64,000 nt of DNA, taken from positions 372,001 to 436,000 of the forward strand of contig NZ_JANRHG010000001.1 of the NCBI RefSeq assembly GCF_024733845.1. Direction: 5' to 3'. The DNA comes from Neomoorella sulfitireducens (lineage in GTDB: Bacteria > Bacillota > DSM-521 > Neomoorellales > Neomoorellaceae). Position numbers and translations under genes: made by a program. The notes beneath the pieces are model-generated. The model made no database searches and was not told the DNA's origin. It worked only from the letters and a program-made list of their open reading frames with translations. This document shows, piece after piece, positions 17,209 through 25,594 of the stretch. The number at the start of each line of letters is the position of its first letter. Within the stretch, counting starts at the first letter, position 1.

Positions 17209-18723
17209 TTAAGCCGTTACCCTGCCCGGCATTCCCATAAAAGCCCTGTTCATAATTTTTTCCTGGGTGGCTTCTTCGATAGCAAACTCGCCCACCAACC
17301 GGCCCCGGCGCATTACCAGAACACGATCGCTAACTGCCAAAATTTCAGGCAGCTCGGAGGAGATCATAAGGATACCCATCCCCTGCGATGCCAGCTGCCG
17401 CAGGAGTTTGTGAATTTCCGCTTTGGCACCGACATCTATGCCATTGGTTGGTTCGTCAATAATTAATATTTTAGGGCGTGTGGCCAGCCATTTGGCCAGA
17501 ACTACCTTTTGCTGATTGCCGCCGGAAAGCTGCATCGCCAGCATATTGGGCAGCCGTGGCCTTACGTCCAGGGCCTCCATATACTCCTCTACAAGTTCTT
17601 TCTCCTTGCCGGCATTCAAAAGACCAAATTTGCCCCTTATTTTTTTGAGCAAGGCCAGGGAAATATTTTGGGCTACCGATTGCCTTAATACCAGCCCTTC
17701 ACGTTGTCTGCCTTCCGGAATATAACCAATACCCAGACCCATGGCTTCTTCCGGTGAGCGTATATTAACCTTGACGCCGTCCAGATAAATTTCTCCGCTA
17801 TCCGGAACGTTAAGTCCGAATAAGGCCTGGACTACTTCTGTCCGCCCCGCGCCGACTAAACCCGTAAGGCCCAGTATTTCTCCTTTATGCAGGGTAAAAG
17901 AGATGTCTTTAAAATTACCCTTCTTGGTTAGGGATTTTACTTCCAACAAAACTGGTCCCGTTTTGCTTCGGGATTGCTTTATGAATTCTATCCTGCGGCC
18001 TACCATTAAGGAAATGAGTTTTTCTTCATTGAGTTCATCCTTAAGATAGGTACCGATATATTTGCCATCACGCAAAACAGTAAAACGTTCGGCAATAGTA
18101 AATAATTCCTGTAATCTGTGACTAACGAAAAGAATAGCGATTCCCTTTTCTTTTAGGGTACCGATGATTTTAAATAAGCTCTCAACCTCCCCGCGGGACA
18201 GGGAAGAAGTGGGCTCATCCATGATTATAAATCTCGCATTAAAGGCCAAAGCACGGGCAATAGCTACAAGTTGCTGTTTGGCTACAGGTAATCTTTCTAA
18301 TTGTAGATTAAGATCCAATTCAACCCCTAGCTCAGCCAGGGCATTTGTAGCTGTTTCTTTAATCTCGAACCAGTTAACAAAGCGCTTGCCCAGGCCTATT
18401 TCCTTGCCAAAACTTATATTTTCAGCCACCGTCAGGTTAGGGAAAAGGCTGAAATCTTGATAAATAACAGCTATACCTTGCTGATTGGCGTCAATGGGCT
18501 GCCGGATGTTCGCCGGTTTCCCATCGATTAAAATTTCCGCCCCTGGATCGGGTTGTTCCACACCGGCCAATATTTTTATTAAAGTTGATTTGCCGGCACC
18601 GTTTTCACCCACCAGAGCATGAACTTCACCCGGCAGAATTTCCAGCCGGACCGCATCCAGGGCTCGGACGCCCGGAAAAGTTTTGTTTATATTTCTCATT
18701 TGTAGAAAAGGCATTTGACTCAT
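17209..18723 (-). CDS. Sugar ABC transporter ATP-binding protein (RbsA/MglA type, two ATPase domains)
   Basis: 504 residues, two fused nucleotide-binding domains. Domain 1 has Walker A GENGAGKST near residue 40 and a Walker B region IIMDEPTSSLS; domain 2 has GLVGAGRTE as a degenerate Walker A, signature LSGGNQQKV and ILIIDEPTNGID. This is the standard architecture of ribose/galactose/rhamnose importers. It energises uptake through the two permeases downstream. Confidence 0.93.
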   Translation of the reverse strand: MSQMPFLQMRNINKTFPGVRALDAVRLEILPGEVHALVGENGAGKSTLIKILAGVEQPDPGAEILIDGKPANIRQPIDANQQGIAVIYQDFSLFPNLTVAENISFGKEIGLGKRFVNWFEIKETATNALAELGVELDLNLQLERLPVAKQQLVAIARALAFNARFIIMDEPTSSLSRGEVESLFKIIGTLKEKGIAILFVSHRLQELFTIAERFTVLRDGKYIGTYLKDELNEEKLISLMVGRRIEFIKQSRSKTGPVLLEVKSLTKKGNFKDISFTLHKGEILGLTGLVGAGRTEVVQALFGLNVPDSGEIYLDGVKVNIRSPEEAMGLGIGYIPEGRQREGLVLRQSVAQNISLALLKKIRGKFGLLNAGKEKELVEEYMEALDVRPRLPNMLAMQLSGGNQQKVVLAKWLATRPKILIIDEPTNGIDVGAKAEIHKLLRQLASQGMGILMISSELPEILAVSDRVLVMRRGRLVGEFAIEEATQEKIMNRAFMGMPGRVTA

Positions 18724-18782
18724 TCAAACCCGTCCTTCCCCGATCGGCCAGGATGCTTGTTTGATTTTTACAGCCTATACCC

Positions 18783-19598
18783 TTATGACGTCAATCTCTT
18801 TTCAGCCCGTGGCCCTACCGAGACACCGCTCGCCCCTCCGACTACAAGTACTTCCACTCCGGCCCGGCGAAATTTTTCTAATTCCTCCTCAGAAGTGCCC
18901 ATATCAGTAATCAATTTGTGTACTGCCGTTACCGGTGCCACTGTAGCCAGGGCTACCGTACCAAATTTATCATGATCCGCTAAAAGAATTATCTCTTTAG
19001 CTCCCCGCAACATCTTCGCTTTCACCCTGGCCTGCACTTCGGTAGATTCGGTGATCCCTTCCTCCAGGGTTACCCCCTTGCAGGAAACAAAAGCCTTCTT
19101 AATGTTGTAGCTCGCCAGGGCATTTTCCACCAGGGGCCCTACGAAGGAAAAAGTACGGGAATGCAGGGTGCCGCCGGTGCAGATGACCGTTATGTCCGGG
19201 TTCCCCACCAGGGCCATCACAACCTTTAAAGCATGGGTAATTACCACCAGGTCCTTTTTATCTTTAATATAATGGACCAATTGCAGAGCAGTAGTACTGG
19301 CGTCAACGACGATAACATCCCCGGGCTGGACCAGTTCCGCTGCCTTCCTACCGATGAGCTGCTTTTCGTAGCGGTTGCGCATATTGCGGATGTGGAAAGC
19401 CGTCTCTTCCTGGTTAGAGGCAATTTTTACGGCGCCGCCGTGGGTGCGCTTTAAAAAGCCCTCGCTCTCCAGGCGTTCCAAGTCGCGGCGGATGGTTTCT
19501 TCGGTCACTTGAAAGATATCGCTGAGTTCGGTAACTTTAACGATGCCCTGCTCGTTCAGATGCCGGATTATCTCCTGCCGCCGGTCTTCAGCCCGCAT
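18783..19598 (-). CDS. DeoR-family transcriptional regulator
   Basis: 271 residues. An N-terminal winged helix-turn-helix (RRQEIIRHLNEQGIVKVTEL, VTEETIRRDLERLESEGF) is followed by the DeoR C-terminal sensor domain with DVIVVDASTTALQLVHYI and VICTGGTLHSRTFSFVG, which binds a phosphorylated sugar in characterised members. It is the first gene of the rhamnose/BMC cluster, so it probably represses the operon until a pathway intermediate such as rhamnulose-1-phosphate accumulates. The ATG follows a GGGGGCTGGGG purine stretch. Confidence 0.92.
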   Translation of the reverse strand: MRAEDRRQEIIRHLNEQGIVKVTELSDIFQVTEETIRRDLERLESEGFLKRTHGGAVKIASNQEETAFHIRNMRNRYEKQLIGRKAAELVQPGDVIVVDASTTALQLVHYIKDKKDLVVITHALKVVMALVGNPDITVICTGGTLHSRTFSFVGPLVENALASYNIKKAFVSCKGVTLEEGITESTEVQARVKAKMLRGAKEIILLADHDKFGTVALATVAPVTAVHKLITDMGTSEEELEKFRRAGVEVLVVGGASGVSVGPRAEKRLTS

Positions 19599-19657
19599 GC
19601 CCCAGCCCCCTTTCCGGAAACAAGCTACTATTTTTTGTTTTGCTTAATATATTCGCT

Positions 19658-19686
19658 ATTAAATCATCGATTCCTTCCGGTATCAA
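19658..19686 (-). promoter_or_regulatory. Probable sigma-A promoter of the rhamnose/BMC operon
   Basis: On the minus strand TTGATA (19681-19686) and TTTAAT (19658-19663) are separated by 17 bases. They lie about 60 bases before the deoR start codon, in an AT-rich stretch of about 150 bases that contrasts with the GC-rich surroundings. No other promoter-like sequence of this quality was seen ahead of the genes down to 2.07 kb. Confidence 0.6.
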
Positions 19687-19699
19687 AATTTTTTTTGAT
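19682..19699. promoter_or_regulatory. Inverted repeat overlapping the operon -35 box (candidate DeoR operator)
   Basis: ATCAAAA and TTTTGAT form a 7-bp perfect inverted repeat with a 4-base spacer, one arm overlapping the -35 TTGATA. A repressor bound here would block RNA polymerase. That DeoR binds this site is an inference from position only. Confidence 0.4.
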
Positions 19700-19803
19700 T
19701 CTATTTTTGGTTTTACAGGCATTTTATTTTTGTTTTCCCAAATACGATTACGATCCGCGGCCCTGGTTTATCCTGGGCCCAGGCTGGGAATTTAATCCCC
19801 CCC

Positions 19804-19832
19804 TTGACAGGGGTGATATAAGCATGTAATAT
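19804..19832 (+). promoter_or_regulatory. Sigma-A promoter of the tRNA operon
   Basis: A consensus TTGACA (19804-19809) and TAATAT (19827-19832) have the optimal 17-base spacing. Transcription would start about 4-6 bases before the mature tRNA-Lys 5' end. It is divergent from the rhamnose operon promoter. Confidence 0.85.
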
Positions 19833-19842
19833 AGTAACCTGT

Positions 19843-19918
19843 GGGCCATTAGCTCAGGCGGTAGAGCACCTGACTTTTAATCAGGGTGTCCGGAGTTCGA
19901 GTCTCCGATGGCCCACCA
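19843..19918 (+). tRNA. tRNA-Lys (anticodon TTT)
   Basis: 76 nt with encoded CCA. Acceptor stem GGGCCAT/ATGGCCC, D-arm AGCTCAGGCGGTAGAGC, anticodon loop CTTTTAA on a CCTGA/TCAGG stem, T-arm GGAGTTCGAGTCTCC. First gene of a three-tRNA operon. Confidence 0.96.
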
Positions 19919-19925
19919 GATATAT

Positions 19926-20000
19926 GGCCCGTTGGTCAAGAGGTTAAGACACGAGCCTTTCACGCTCGTAACGGGGGTTCGATTCCCCCACGGGTCACCA
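19926..20000 (+). tRNA. tRNA-Glu (anticodon TTC)
   Basis: 75 nt with encoded CCA. Anticodon loop CTTTCAC on a CGAGC/GCTCG stem, T-arm GGGGGTTCGATTCCCCC. Seven bases after tRNA-Lys. Confidence 0.96.
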
Positions 20001-20005
20001 GACCT

Positions 20006-20082
20006 GGAGCCGTAGTGTAGCGGTCTAACATGCCGGCCTGTCACGCCGGAGATCGCGGGTTCAATTCCCGTCGGCTCCGCCA
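20006..20082 (+). tRNA. tRNA-Asp (anticodon GTC)
   Basis: 77 nt with encoded CCA. Acceptor stem GGAGCCG/CGGCTCC, anticodon loop CTGTCAC on CCGGC/GCCGG, T-arm CGGGTTCAATTCCCG. Last of the operon, five bases after tRNA-Glu. Confidence 0.96.
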
Positions 20083-20092
20083 CGAAAGATTA

Positions 20093-20113
20093 AAGCCCCG
20101 GGAAGGGGCTTTT
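20093..20113 (+). terminator. Terminator of the tRNA operon
   Basis: AAGCCCC and GGGGCTT pair around GGGA and are followed by TTT. It begins about ten bases after the tRNA-Asp CCA end. Confidence 0.75.
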
Positions 20114-20183
20114 GTGATACGTATAGCATGGTATAATAATAAATAGCAGAAGCAGTTTTTAGGGAATGATGAGACTGTAATAA

Positions 20184-20324
20184 TTAATTATTAAAGGCCA
20201 GCTTCCCAAAAAGCAGGCAAGTTTGGTCATAGCCTGGACCTTATTGCACCAGGATGAATTAATGGATAACTGGCATAATGCTTATCATAAGAAAGAGCTG
20301 TTTAAAATTGATCCCCTCAGATAG
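20184..20324 (+). pseudogene. C-terminal remnant of a DUF4160-type protein
   Basis: A frame with no start codon, closed upstream by TAA TAA (20178-20183), reads KGQLPKKQASLVIAWTLL, then HQDELMDNWHNAYHKKELFK and IDPLR before a TAG at 20322. This matches the C-terminal half of DUF4160 proteins, which are often encoded directly ahead of DUF2442 genes. Only about 50 codons remain, and the 60-odd bases between it and the tRNA terminator are too few to hold the missing N-terminal half. The partner DUF2442 gene next to it is intact. Confidence 0.6.
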
Positions 20325-20338
20325 GAGCGTTGATAAAC

Positions 20339-20623
20339 ATGATTCCACCAGCATTAATACAGGTATATGCTGATAAAGAAAGGGATTACGCCATTATCTG
20401 CCAGTTCGTTGACGGCAAAGTGACCCGCTACGATATGAAAAATCAATTATACGGGATTTTTGAACCCCTGCAAAATAAAGAGGTATTTAAAAACACTTTG
20501 ACCATCCTGGATAATACAGCGGCCTGGGATTTAACTGGAAAAAGGGATGAAAGCAACTGCCTGACCGTTGACCCCTGGACATTATATAATGCCGAAGATA
20601 TAACCGGCGATATGATTCATTAG
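20339..20623 (+). CDS. DUF2442-family protein
   Basis: 94 residues from ATG at 20339, which follows AGGAG by 11 bases; a TTG three codons earlier is too near the ribosome site. The sequence has the DUF2442 pattern: a strand FVDGKVTRYDM, then IFEPLQNKEVFKN, AAWDL and a final TLYNAEDI. The biochemical function of the family is unknown; it usually pairs with DUF4160 in toxin-antitoxin-like gene pairs. The pair partner here is a fragment. Confidence 0.75.
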   Translation: MIPPALIQVYADKERDYAIICQFVDGKVTRYDMKNQLYGIFEPLQNKEVFKNTLTILDNTAAWDLTGKRDESNCLTVDPWTLYNAEDITGDMIH

Positions 20624-20651
20624 ACCCACCTGGATGTCCCCGGTGGGTCTA
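20621..20651 (+). terminator. Inverted repeat at the DUF2442 stop codon (weak terminator)
   Basis: A 10-bp stem TAGACCCACC/GGTGGGTCTA encloses an 11-base loop and starts at the TAG stop codon itself. No clear T-run follows, so termination is uncertain; it may serve both this gene and the convergent GntR gene. Confidence 0.45.
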
Positions 20652-20718
20652 ATGCATATTATCCCGCCTTTTTGACTGCCGGGACTCTTTGACAAAGAAG
20701 GTCCGGGCGGCAGTTCTC

Positions 20719-21420
20719 CTATTCCCTTTGCAATTCCCGCTCGACAAAACGGAGGTGTTCACAAATTGCCCTCCGGGCAGCGCGGGGATTGTGGGCCTTG
20801 ATGGCTTCGTAAATGCGTTTATGTTGCTCAAAGAGCAGTTCCGGGTTGCCGGGGGTAGTATAAAGACGCTGGCGACTGGTATGCAGGGCCTGGCGCATGG
20901 TGTCGGATACCGTATGCATCAACCTGGCCAGTACAGAATTGCGGGCCGCTTCCGCCATGGCCAGGTGAAAGCGCAGGTCGGCCTCTTCTCCCAGGGTGCC
21001 CTTCCGCAGGTCTCGTTCCATTTCCTTTAAAATCTCGGCCATTTTTTCTAAATCCTCCGGCCCGGCGCGGCGGGCCGCAAGCTGTGCGGCCTCGCCTTCC
21101 AGGGCCTGGCGCGCTTCCAGGAGCTCTATGGCTGCCTGGCGGTCCAGGAGCAGGGCCATGGCCAGGGGCTCAACAATGGAACCGTTGCGGATATTCCGGA
21201 CAAAAGTACCCTCTCCCGGCCGGATATCAATGACGCCCATAGCCGCCAGGGCACTCAGGGCTTCCCGGACGGAGGACCGGCTGACGGCCAGGCGCTCGGA
21301 TAGTTCCCGCTCCGAAGGCAGGCGGTCCCCCGGCTTCAAGTTGCCCTCACCAATGAGGTCCTTAATCTGCTGGACGATTTCTTCATATATTTTTTTTGGC
21401 CGTATAGGTCTTAATTCCAT
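20719..21420 (-). CDS. GntR/FadR-family regulator of the lactate cluster
   Basis: 233 residues. The N-terminal winged helix (KIYEEIVQQIKDLIGEGNL, LPSERELSERLAVSRSSVRE) is followed by an FCD effector domain rich in helices (RFHLAMAEAARNSVLARLMH). Regulators of this type such as LldR/LutR bind lactate. It lies 85 bases downstream of the lutBA fusion on the same strand, so it may control that cluster. Confidence 0.88.
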   Translation of the reverse strand: MELRPIRPKKIYEEIVQQIKDLIGEGNLKPGDRLPSERELSERLAVSRSSVREALSALAAMGVIDIRPGEGTFVRNIRNGSIVEPLAMALLLDRQAAIELLEARQALEGEAAQLAARRAGPEDLEKMAEILKEMERDLRKGTLGEEADLRFHLAMAEAARNSVLARLMHTVSDTMRQALHTSRQRLYTTPGNPELLFEQHKRIYEAIKAHNPRAARRAICEHLRFVERELQRE

Positions 21421-21505
21421 CCCTGCTCCCTCCTCTATAAATTGTTGTTAACTATTATGAACCTCATGGCAAAATGAATCTCATCCATCAAACATTAACG
21501 TCACT

Positions 21506-23719
21506 TCATTCTTCAGAAGCCGCAAGTATCTCGGCCGTGTGCTTTACCTCTACGTCGCTCCCCAACTGGTCCAGACCGCCGCGGAGCTGGAGGACGCAGC
21601 CCGGACAGTCGGCCGCCACCAATTTCGCACCGCTATCCATTATATTTTTCAGCTTGCGCTCCAGGATGGGCCTGCTGATTTCCGGGTATTTAATGCTATA
21701 AGAACCGCCGAAGCCGCAACAGCGGTCGCTTTCGCGCATCTCTACCAGTTCTATCCCCTGCCGGCCCTTTAACACCTCCCGCGCCACCCGGTCCAGGCCC
21801 AGGTGACGCTTGAAATGGCAGGAATCGTGATAGGTGACTTTGACCGTCTGTTTACCGGCTGGTATCAATTCCCCCGGATGCTGTTTTTCACCATTGCCGG
21901 CTGGTGATCCGGGAGATTCCTGTCGCCCGCCGGTCAATTCATAAACCAGTTCGGTAAAGTCCTTGACCTTCGCCGCAATAGCCCGGGCCCGCCCTTCCCA
22001 GGCAGGGTCACCGGCCAGGAGCCCGGGAAAGTCCTTCTTGAGGGCCACGGCGCACGTGGGGCAGGCGGTAACGATTACTTCGGCACCGGCGCCTTCCAGG
22101 GCGGCAATATTCTGCCTGGCCAGTTTAACCGCCGTCTCCCGGTCGCCGGCGTAAATAGCCGGTGCGCCGCAGCAGGCCTGTCCCCGGGGAAAAGTTACCT
22201 GCACGCCTTCACGGCCCAGCACTTTATAAACGGCCTCGCCGATCTCCGGGTAGACAAAGTCAATAACGCAGCCGCTGTAAAAGGCGGCCCGCAGGCGGGG
22301 CCAGCTTAAAGGACGTTCCAGGTCCTTCACCCGGTCGCGCAAGGGCTTACCGGCAATGGCCGGGAGGCTCCGCCCTGCCGTAAAACTGCTGAAGAAGAGG
22401 GGCAGGTGCCGGATGAAAGGCCGGCCGCAGGTCACCGGCCCCTGGAGGCGGGACGCCGCCCGCAGCAGGGTATGCATGAGTTCCGGTTTGGCCACCACCC
22501 CGCGGAGGGCGATGCGGTAACCGCCGGAAAGGCCCTGTTTCTCCACCACCCGCTCCCGGAGTTTTAATACCAGGTCGGGGATATTGATCTTCGCCGGGCA
22601 GACCTCGGCGCAGCGCCGGCAGCCGATGCACAGGCTCTGGGGGTCGGCAGCGTCTTCCAAAGAGTTAAAGAAGGCCGTCAGGATGCTGCCGATGCCGCCG
22701 CTGTAGATATGGCCGTAGACCTGGCCGCTGACCAGCTGGAAGACAGGGCAGACATTGGTGCATGAGGCACAGCGGATGCACTGCAGGGCTTCCTTGAAGA
22801 CCGGGTCGGCGGCCATCCGGGTACGGCCGTTGTCCAGGAGGATGACGTGCAGTTCCTTAATCCCCTCACCTTCGCCCAGCCAGGCCGGGACCGGGCCGGT
22901 AATCATGGTCACATAGCTGGTAATGGGCTGGCCGGTACCGCTGCGGGGCAGGGCCTCCAGGATGGGCACGATGTCTTTCAGCTCCGGCACCAGCTTCTCG
23001 TAGCCGACGATGGCCACGTGGACCGGCGGTACGGTGGTAGCAAGGCGGGCGTTGCCCTCATTGGTGCAGATGACGATGGTCCCTGTCTCGGCCACGGCAA
23101 TGTTAGCGCCGCTGATGCCCATGCCGGCGGTAAGAAACTTTTTCCTCAACTCACGGCGGGCGATGCGGACCATGTTTTTAATATCCGGCTCCACCGGTTC
23201 ACCCAGGTAACGGCTGAAGACCCGGGCCACCTCCTCCTTGGGCAGGTGGATGGCCGGCATGACCATGTGGGACGGCCTTTCCCCGGGCATGAGCTGCAAG
23301 ATCCATTCGGCCAGGTCGGTCTCATGGGGAGTAATACCGTGTTCCTGGAGGAACTCGTTGAGGTGGATCTCTTCCGAAGCAAAGGACTTGGACTTAACGA
23401 TATCGGTTATGCCGTGTTCTTTCGCCACCCGGTAGATATATTCCCTGGCGGCCGCCGCGTCCTTCGCGCGAAAGACTTTGCCGCCCCGGGCCTCTACCGC
23501 CCGGGTGAACTGCTCGGCCAGTTCCTCGTAACGGCCGGCGGCGCCGGCCTTGATGGCAGCAATCCTCTCGCGCAGGGCGGCAAAATCCCGGCCGGCGTAG
23601 ACCTGTTCACGGGAAATGATATAAGCGTCGGCAAAGCGTTCCAGTGCCCCGCGCAGGCTGGCATTATTGAGAGCCCGGTGGATACGACGTCTAAACTCTT
23701 TACCGGCCAAGGCGGTCAC
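21506..23719 (-). CDS. L-lactate oxidation Fe-S protein, LutB-LutA fusion
   Basis: 737 residues. Residues 1-300 form an LUD domain as in LutB/LldF (GMGISGANIAVAETGTIVIC), followed by two ferredoxin motifs CIRCASCTNVCPVF and CIGCRRCAEVCPAK. From about residue 480 the protein continues into two CCG cysteine-rich domains (FYSGCVIDFVYPEIG with QACCGAPAIYAGD, and YHDSCHFKRHLG with DRCCGFGGSYSIKYP), which normally make up the separate LutA/LldE. The complex oxidises L-lactate to pyruvate. The start is GTG at 23719 inside the end of lutC, suggesting coupled translation. Confidence 0.9.
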   Translation of the reverse strand: MTALAGKEFRRRIHRALNNASLRGALERFADAYIISREQVYAGRDFAALRERIAAIKAGAAGRYEELAEQFTRAVEARGGKVFRAKDAAAAREYIYRVAKEHGITDIVKSKSFASEEIHLNEFLQEHGITPHETDLAEWILQLMPGERPSHMVMPAIHLPKEEVARVFSRYLGEPVEPDIKNMVRIARRELRKKFLTAGMGISGANIAVAETGTIVICTNEGNARLATTVPPVHVAIVGYEKLVPELKDIVPILEALPRSGTGQPITSYVTMITGPVPAWLGEGEGIKELHVILLDNGRTRMAADPVFKEALQCIRCASCTNVCPVFQLVSGQVYGHIYSGGIGSILTAFFNSLEDAADPQSLCIGCRRCAEVCPAKINIPDLVLKLRERVVEKQGLSGGYRIALRGVVAKPELMHTLLRAASRLQGPVTCGRPFIRHLPLFFSSFTAGRSLPAIAGKPLRDRVKDLERPLSWPRLRAAFYSGCVIDFVYPEIGEAVYKVLGREGVQVTFPRGQACCGAPAIYAGDRETAVKLARQNIAALEGAGAEVIVTACPTCAVALKKDFPGLLAGDPAWEGRARAIAAKVKDFTELVYELTGGRQESPGSPAGNGEKQHPGELIPAGKQTVKVTYHDSCHFKRHLGLDRVAREVLKGRQGIELVEMRESDRCCGFGGSYSIKYPEISRPILERKLKNIMDSGAKLVAADCPGCVLQLRGGLDQLGSDVEVKHTAEILAASEE

Positions 23720-24263
23720 CCCCGTTGTCCTTTACCAGGATAATCAACAGCCTTTCCGGCCCGTGCACACCAATGGTCAGGCTGCGCTCGATGTCGGCCG
23801 TACGGCTGGGACCCGTGACCAGGGTAAAATACCCCGGCCAGTTGCCCCGTTCCAGGTAGGCGTCGATTACCCCGGACAAATTGGCCCGGATTCGCCCTGC
23901 CCGCAGCAGGGCTACGCAGGTAAGGGGCAACATGGCCGCCAGGCGCTCTTTCAGGCCGGTGGCGTCCATGGCCAGGGTCCCCGTCTCGGCGATACCATAA
24001 TCAAACTCGACAATGCCGGTATCCACCTGGCGGGCAAAACCGGCGCCGTCCTTTTCAATGTGAAAACCGGCTGCCGCCAGGGCCGCCTCCAGGCCCGCTT
24101 CCCTGGCGACAGGAGAATCGACCAGCGCAACCTTCCGGCCATAGGACTTTAAAACCTCAACCAGTTGCGGCCCGATGTCCCGGACGCCGTCTACCGGTAT
24201 AACCTGCGCCCCCATAGCTTCAGCCTGGCGGGTAAAGAAAGAGATTAAATCATCTTGAGCCAA
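23700..24263 (-). CDS. lutC: Lactate utilisation protein C (LUD domain)
   Basis: 187 residues of the LUD superfamily: DYGIAETGTLAMDATGLKER and YFTLVTGPSRTADIERSLTI, the C-terminal LutC signature with GVHGPERL. Third subunit of the LutABC lactate oxidase. The start is TTG at 24263, 7 bases after GGGAGGG. Its end overlaps the start of the lutBA fusion by about 20 bases. Confidence 0.92.
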   Translation of the reverse strand: MAQDDLISFFTRQAEAMGAQVIPVDGVRDIGPQLVEVLKSYGRKVALVDSPVAREAGLEAALAAAGFHIEKDGAGFARQVDTGIVEFDYGIAETGTLAMDATGLKERLAAMLPLTCVALLRAGRIRANLSGVIDAYLERGNWPGYFTLVTGPSRTADIERSLTIGVHGPERLLIILVKDNGGDRLGR

Positions 24264-24291
24264 GAATAACCCTCCCGTGTCCGGATATTCT

Positions 24292-25587
24292 TTATCCCAC
24301 CTCTAGCCCATCTCTTCCTGCCTCACTGCCGGCATAAGCCTGTTCCAGCAGCTGGACGACATGAAAAACCCGCAGCGGCAGCCCCGCCTGGGCCAGGCCG
24401 TCTTCCAGCTGCATGCGGCAGGCCGGGCAGGCGGTAACAACCGTATCAACCCCGGTGTCCTTGATGGCCGCCACTTTATGGGCCTGGACCCGCATGGACA
24501 TATCATAATGGGTAAGGCTGAAAGAACCGGCGCCGCCGCAGCAGCAGCCGGCGTTTTTCATTTCCCGCAATTCAAGGCCGGGAATAGAGCGCAACACCTG
24601 CCGCGGTTCCCTGCTGATGCCCTGGCCGCGCACCAGGTGACAGGGATCATGGTAGGTTACCTCAAAGGGCAAAACGGCCGCCGGCCGGCGAAAATCAATT
24701 TCCAGCAGCAGTTCGTTAATGTCCCTGGTCCTGGCGGCCATGTTCCGGGCTATTTCTCCCCCGGAACTATCCACAAAGACCTGCGGGTAAAAATGCTTCC
24801 AGGCCTCGCCGCAGGTGGCGCAGGCCACCACCAGATAATCAAAGTTATAACCCTGAAAAACATGCAGGTTGGAAGCTGCCATTTCTTTGAACGTGACAGC
24901 GTCGCCGTGGAACAACACTGGGACGCCGCAGCAATGCTGGTCCCCCGGGATTACGACTTCAATATCATTGGCCAGCAGGACGTTAACCACTGCCCTGCCG
25001 ATATCGGTATAAATATAATTTTCCAGGCAACCGGTAAAAAAGGCCGCCCGGGCCCGTGGTTTTACCGGGCGGGCTACCCCGGGAAACTCTTCTTTCAGAG
25101 TCCTTCTAGCCAGGGGCGGTAATACCCGCCGCAGTTCCAGCCCGATGGGAAAGCGGGGCTGACAGCGCTGGATGTCAGGCCGGTAGCGCAGGGCCAGGGG
25201 CTGGAAGCGACGACCGGTTTTAAGGGCCGTGTCAAAGAGCAGGGGGCGCTTTAAGCCCTGGAAGATCACTTTTTTTACCCAGGGCAGGCCCTTTTCCCGC
25301 ACCATGGCCGCCCGGGCGGCCAGAACTACCGTATCGATGCGGACACCGCTGGGACAGTTGGCGACACAGGCCATACAGGTAAGACAAAAGAGCAGTTTCT
25401 CTGCCAGCCGGTGGGTTGCCCGTAACTCTCCCTTGAGGTAAGCGTAGGCCAGCTGGACCTTGCCCCGGGCTACCGCCGCCTCCCGCAGGGTTTCTTTATA
25501 TAAAGGGCAGACCGCCTGGCAGTTACCGCATTTCATACATCTGGCCATTTCCTCTTCTACCAGGGCCAGGTCATCAAAAGGATTCAC
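24292..25587 (-). CDS. GlcF-like Fe-S subunit of a lactate/glycolate dehydrogenase
   Basis: 431 residues. Two N-terminal ferredoxin motifs (CMKCGNCQAVCPLY, CLTCMACVANCPSG) and two CCG domains (FTGCLENYIYTDIG with HCCGVPVLFHGD; YHDPCHLVRGQG with CCCGGAGSFSL). This is the electron-transfer partner of the FAD subunit GlcD in glycolate or D-lactate dehydrogenases. Here the FAD subunit is only a stump directly upstream, so the protein may be redundant or may work with LutBA-C. GTG start after AAGGAGTGA. Confidence 0.87.
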   Translation of the reverse strand: MNPFDDLALVEEEMARCMKCGNCQAVCPLYKETLREAAVARGKVQLAYAYLKGELRATHRLAEKLLFCLTCMACVANCPSGVRIDTVVLAARAAMVREKGLPWVKKVIFQGLKRPLLFDTALKTGRRFQPLALRYRPDIQRCQPRFPIGLELRRVLPPLARRTLKEEFPGVARPVKPRARAAFFTGCLENYIYTDIGRAVVNVLLANDIEVVIPGDQHCCGVPVLFHGDAVTFKEMAASNLHVFQGYNFDYLVVACATCGEAWKHFYPQVFVDSSGGEIARNMAARTRDINELLLEIDFRRPAAVLPFEVTYHDPCHLVRGQGISREPRQVLRSIPGLELREMKNAGCCCGGAGSFSLTHYDMSMRVQAHKVAAIKDTGVDTVVTACPACRMQLEDGLAQAGLPLRVFHVVQLLEQAYAGSEAGRDGLEVG

Positions 25588-25594
25588 GGCAGGA

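Noticed and set aside
22847-23743. Plus-strand frame of 298 residues opposite the LutBA fusion
   Set aside because: Antisense to conserved Fe-S domains; no start signal.
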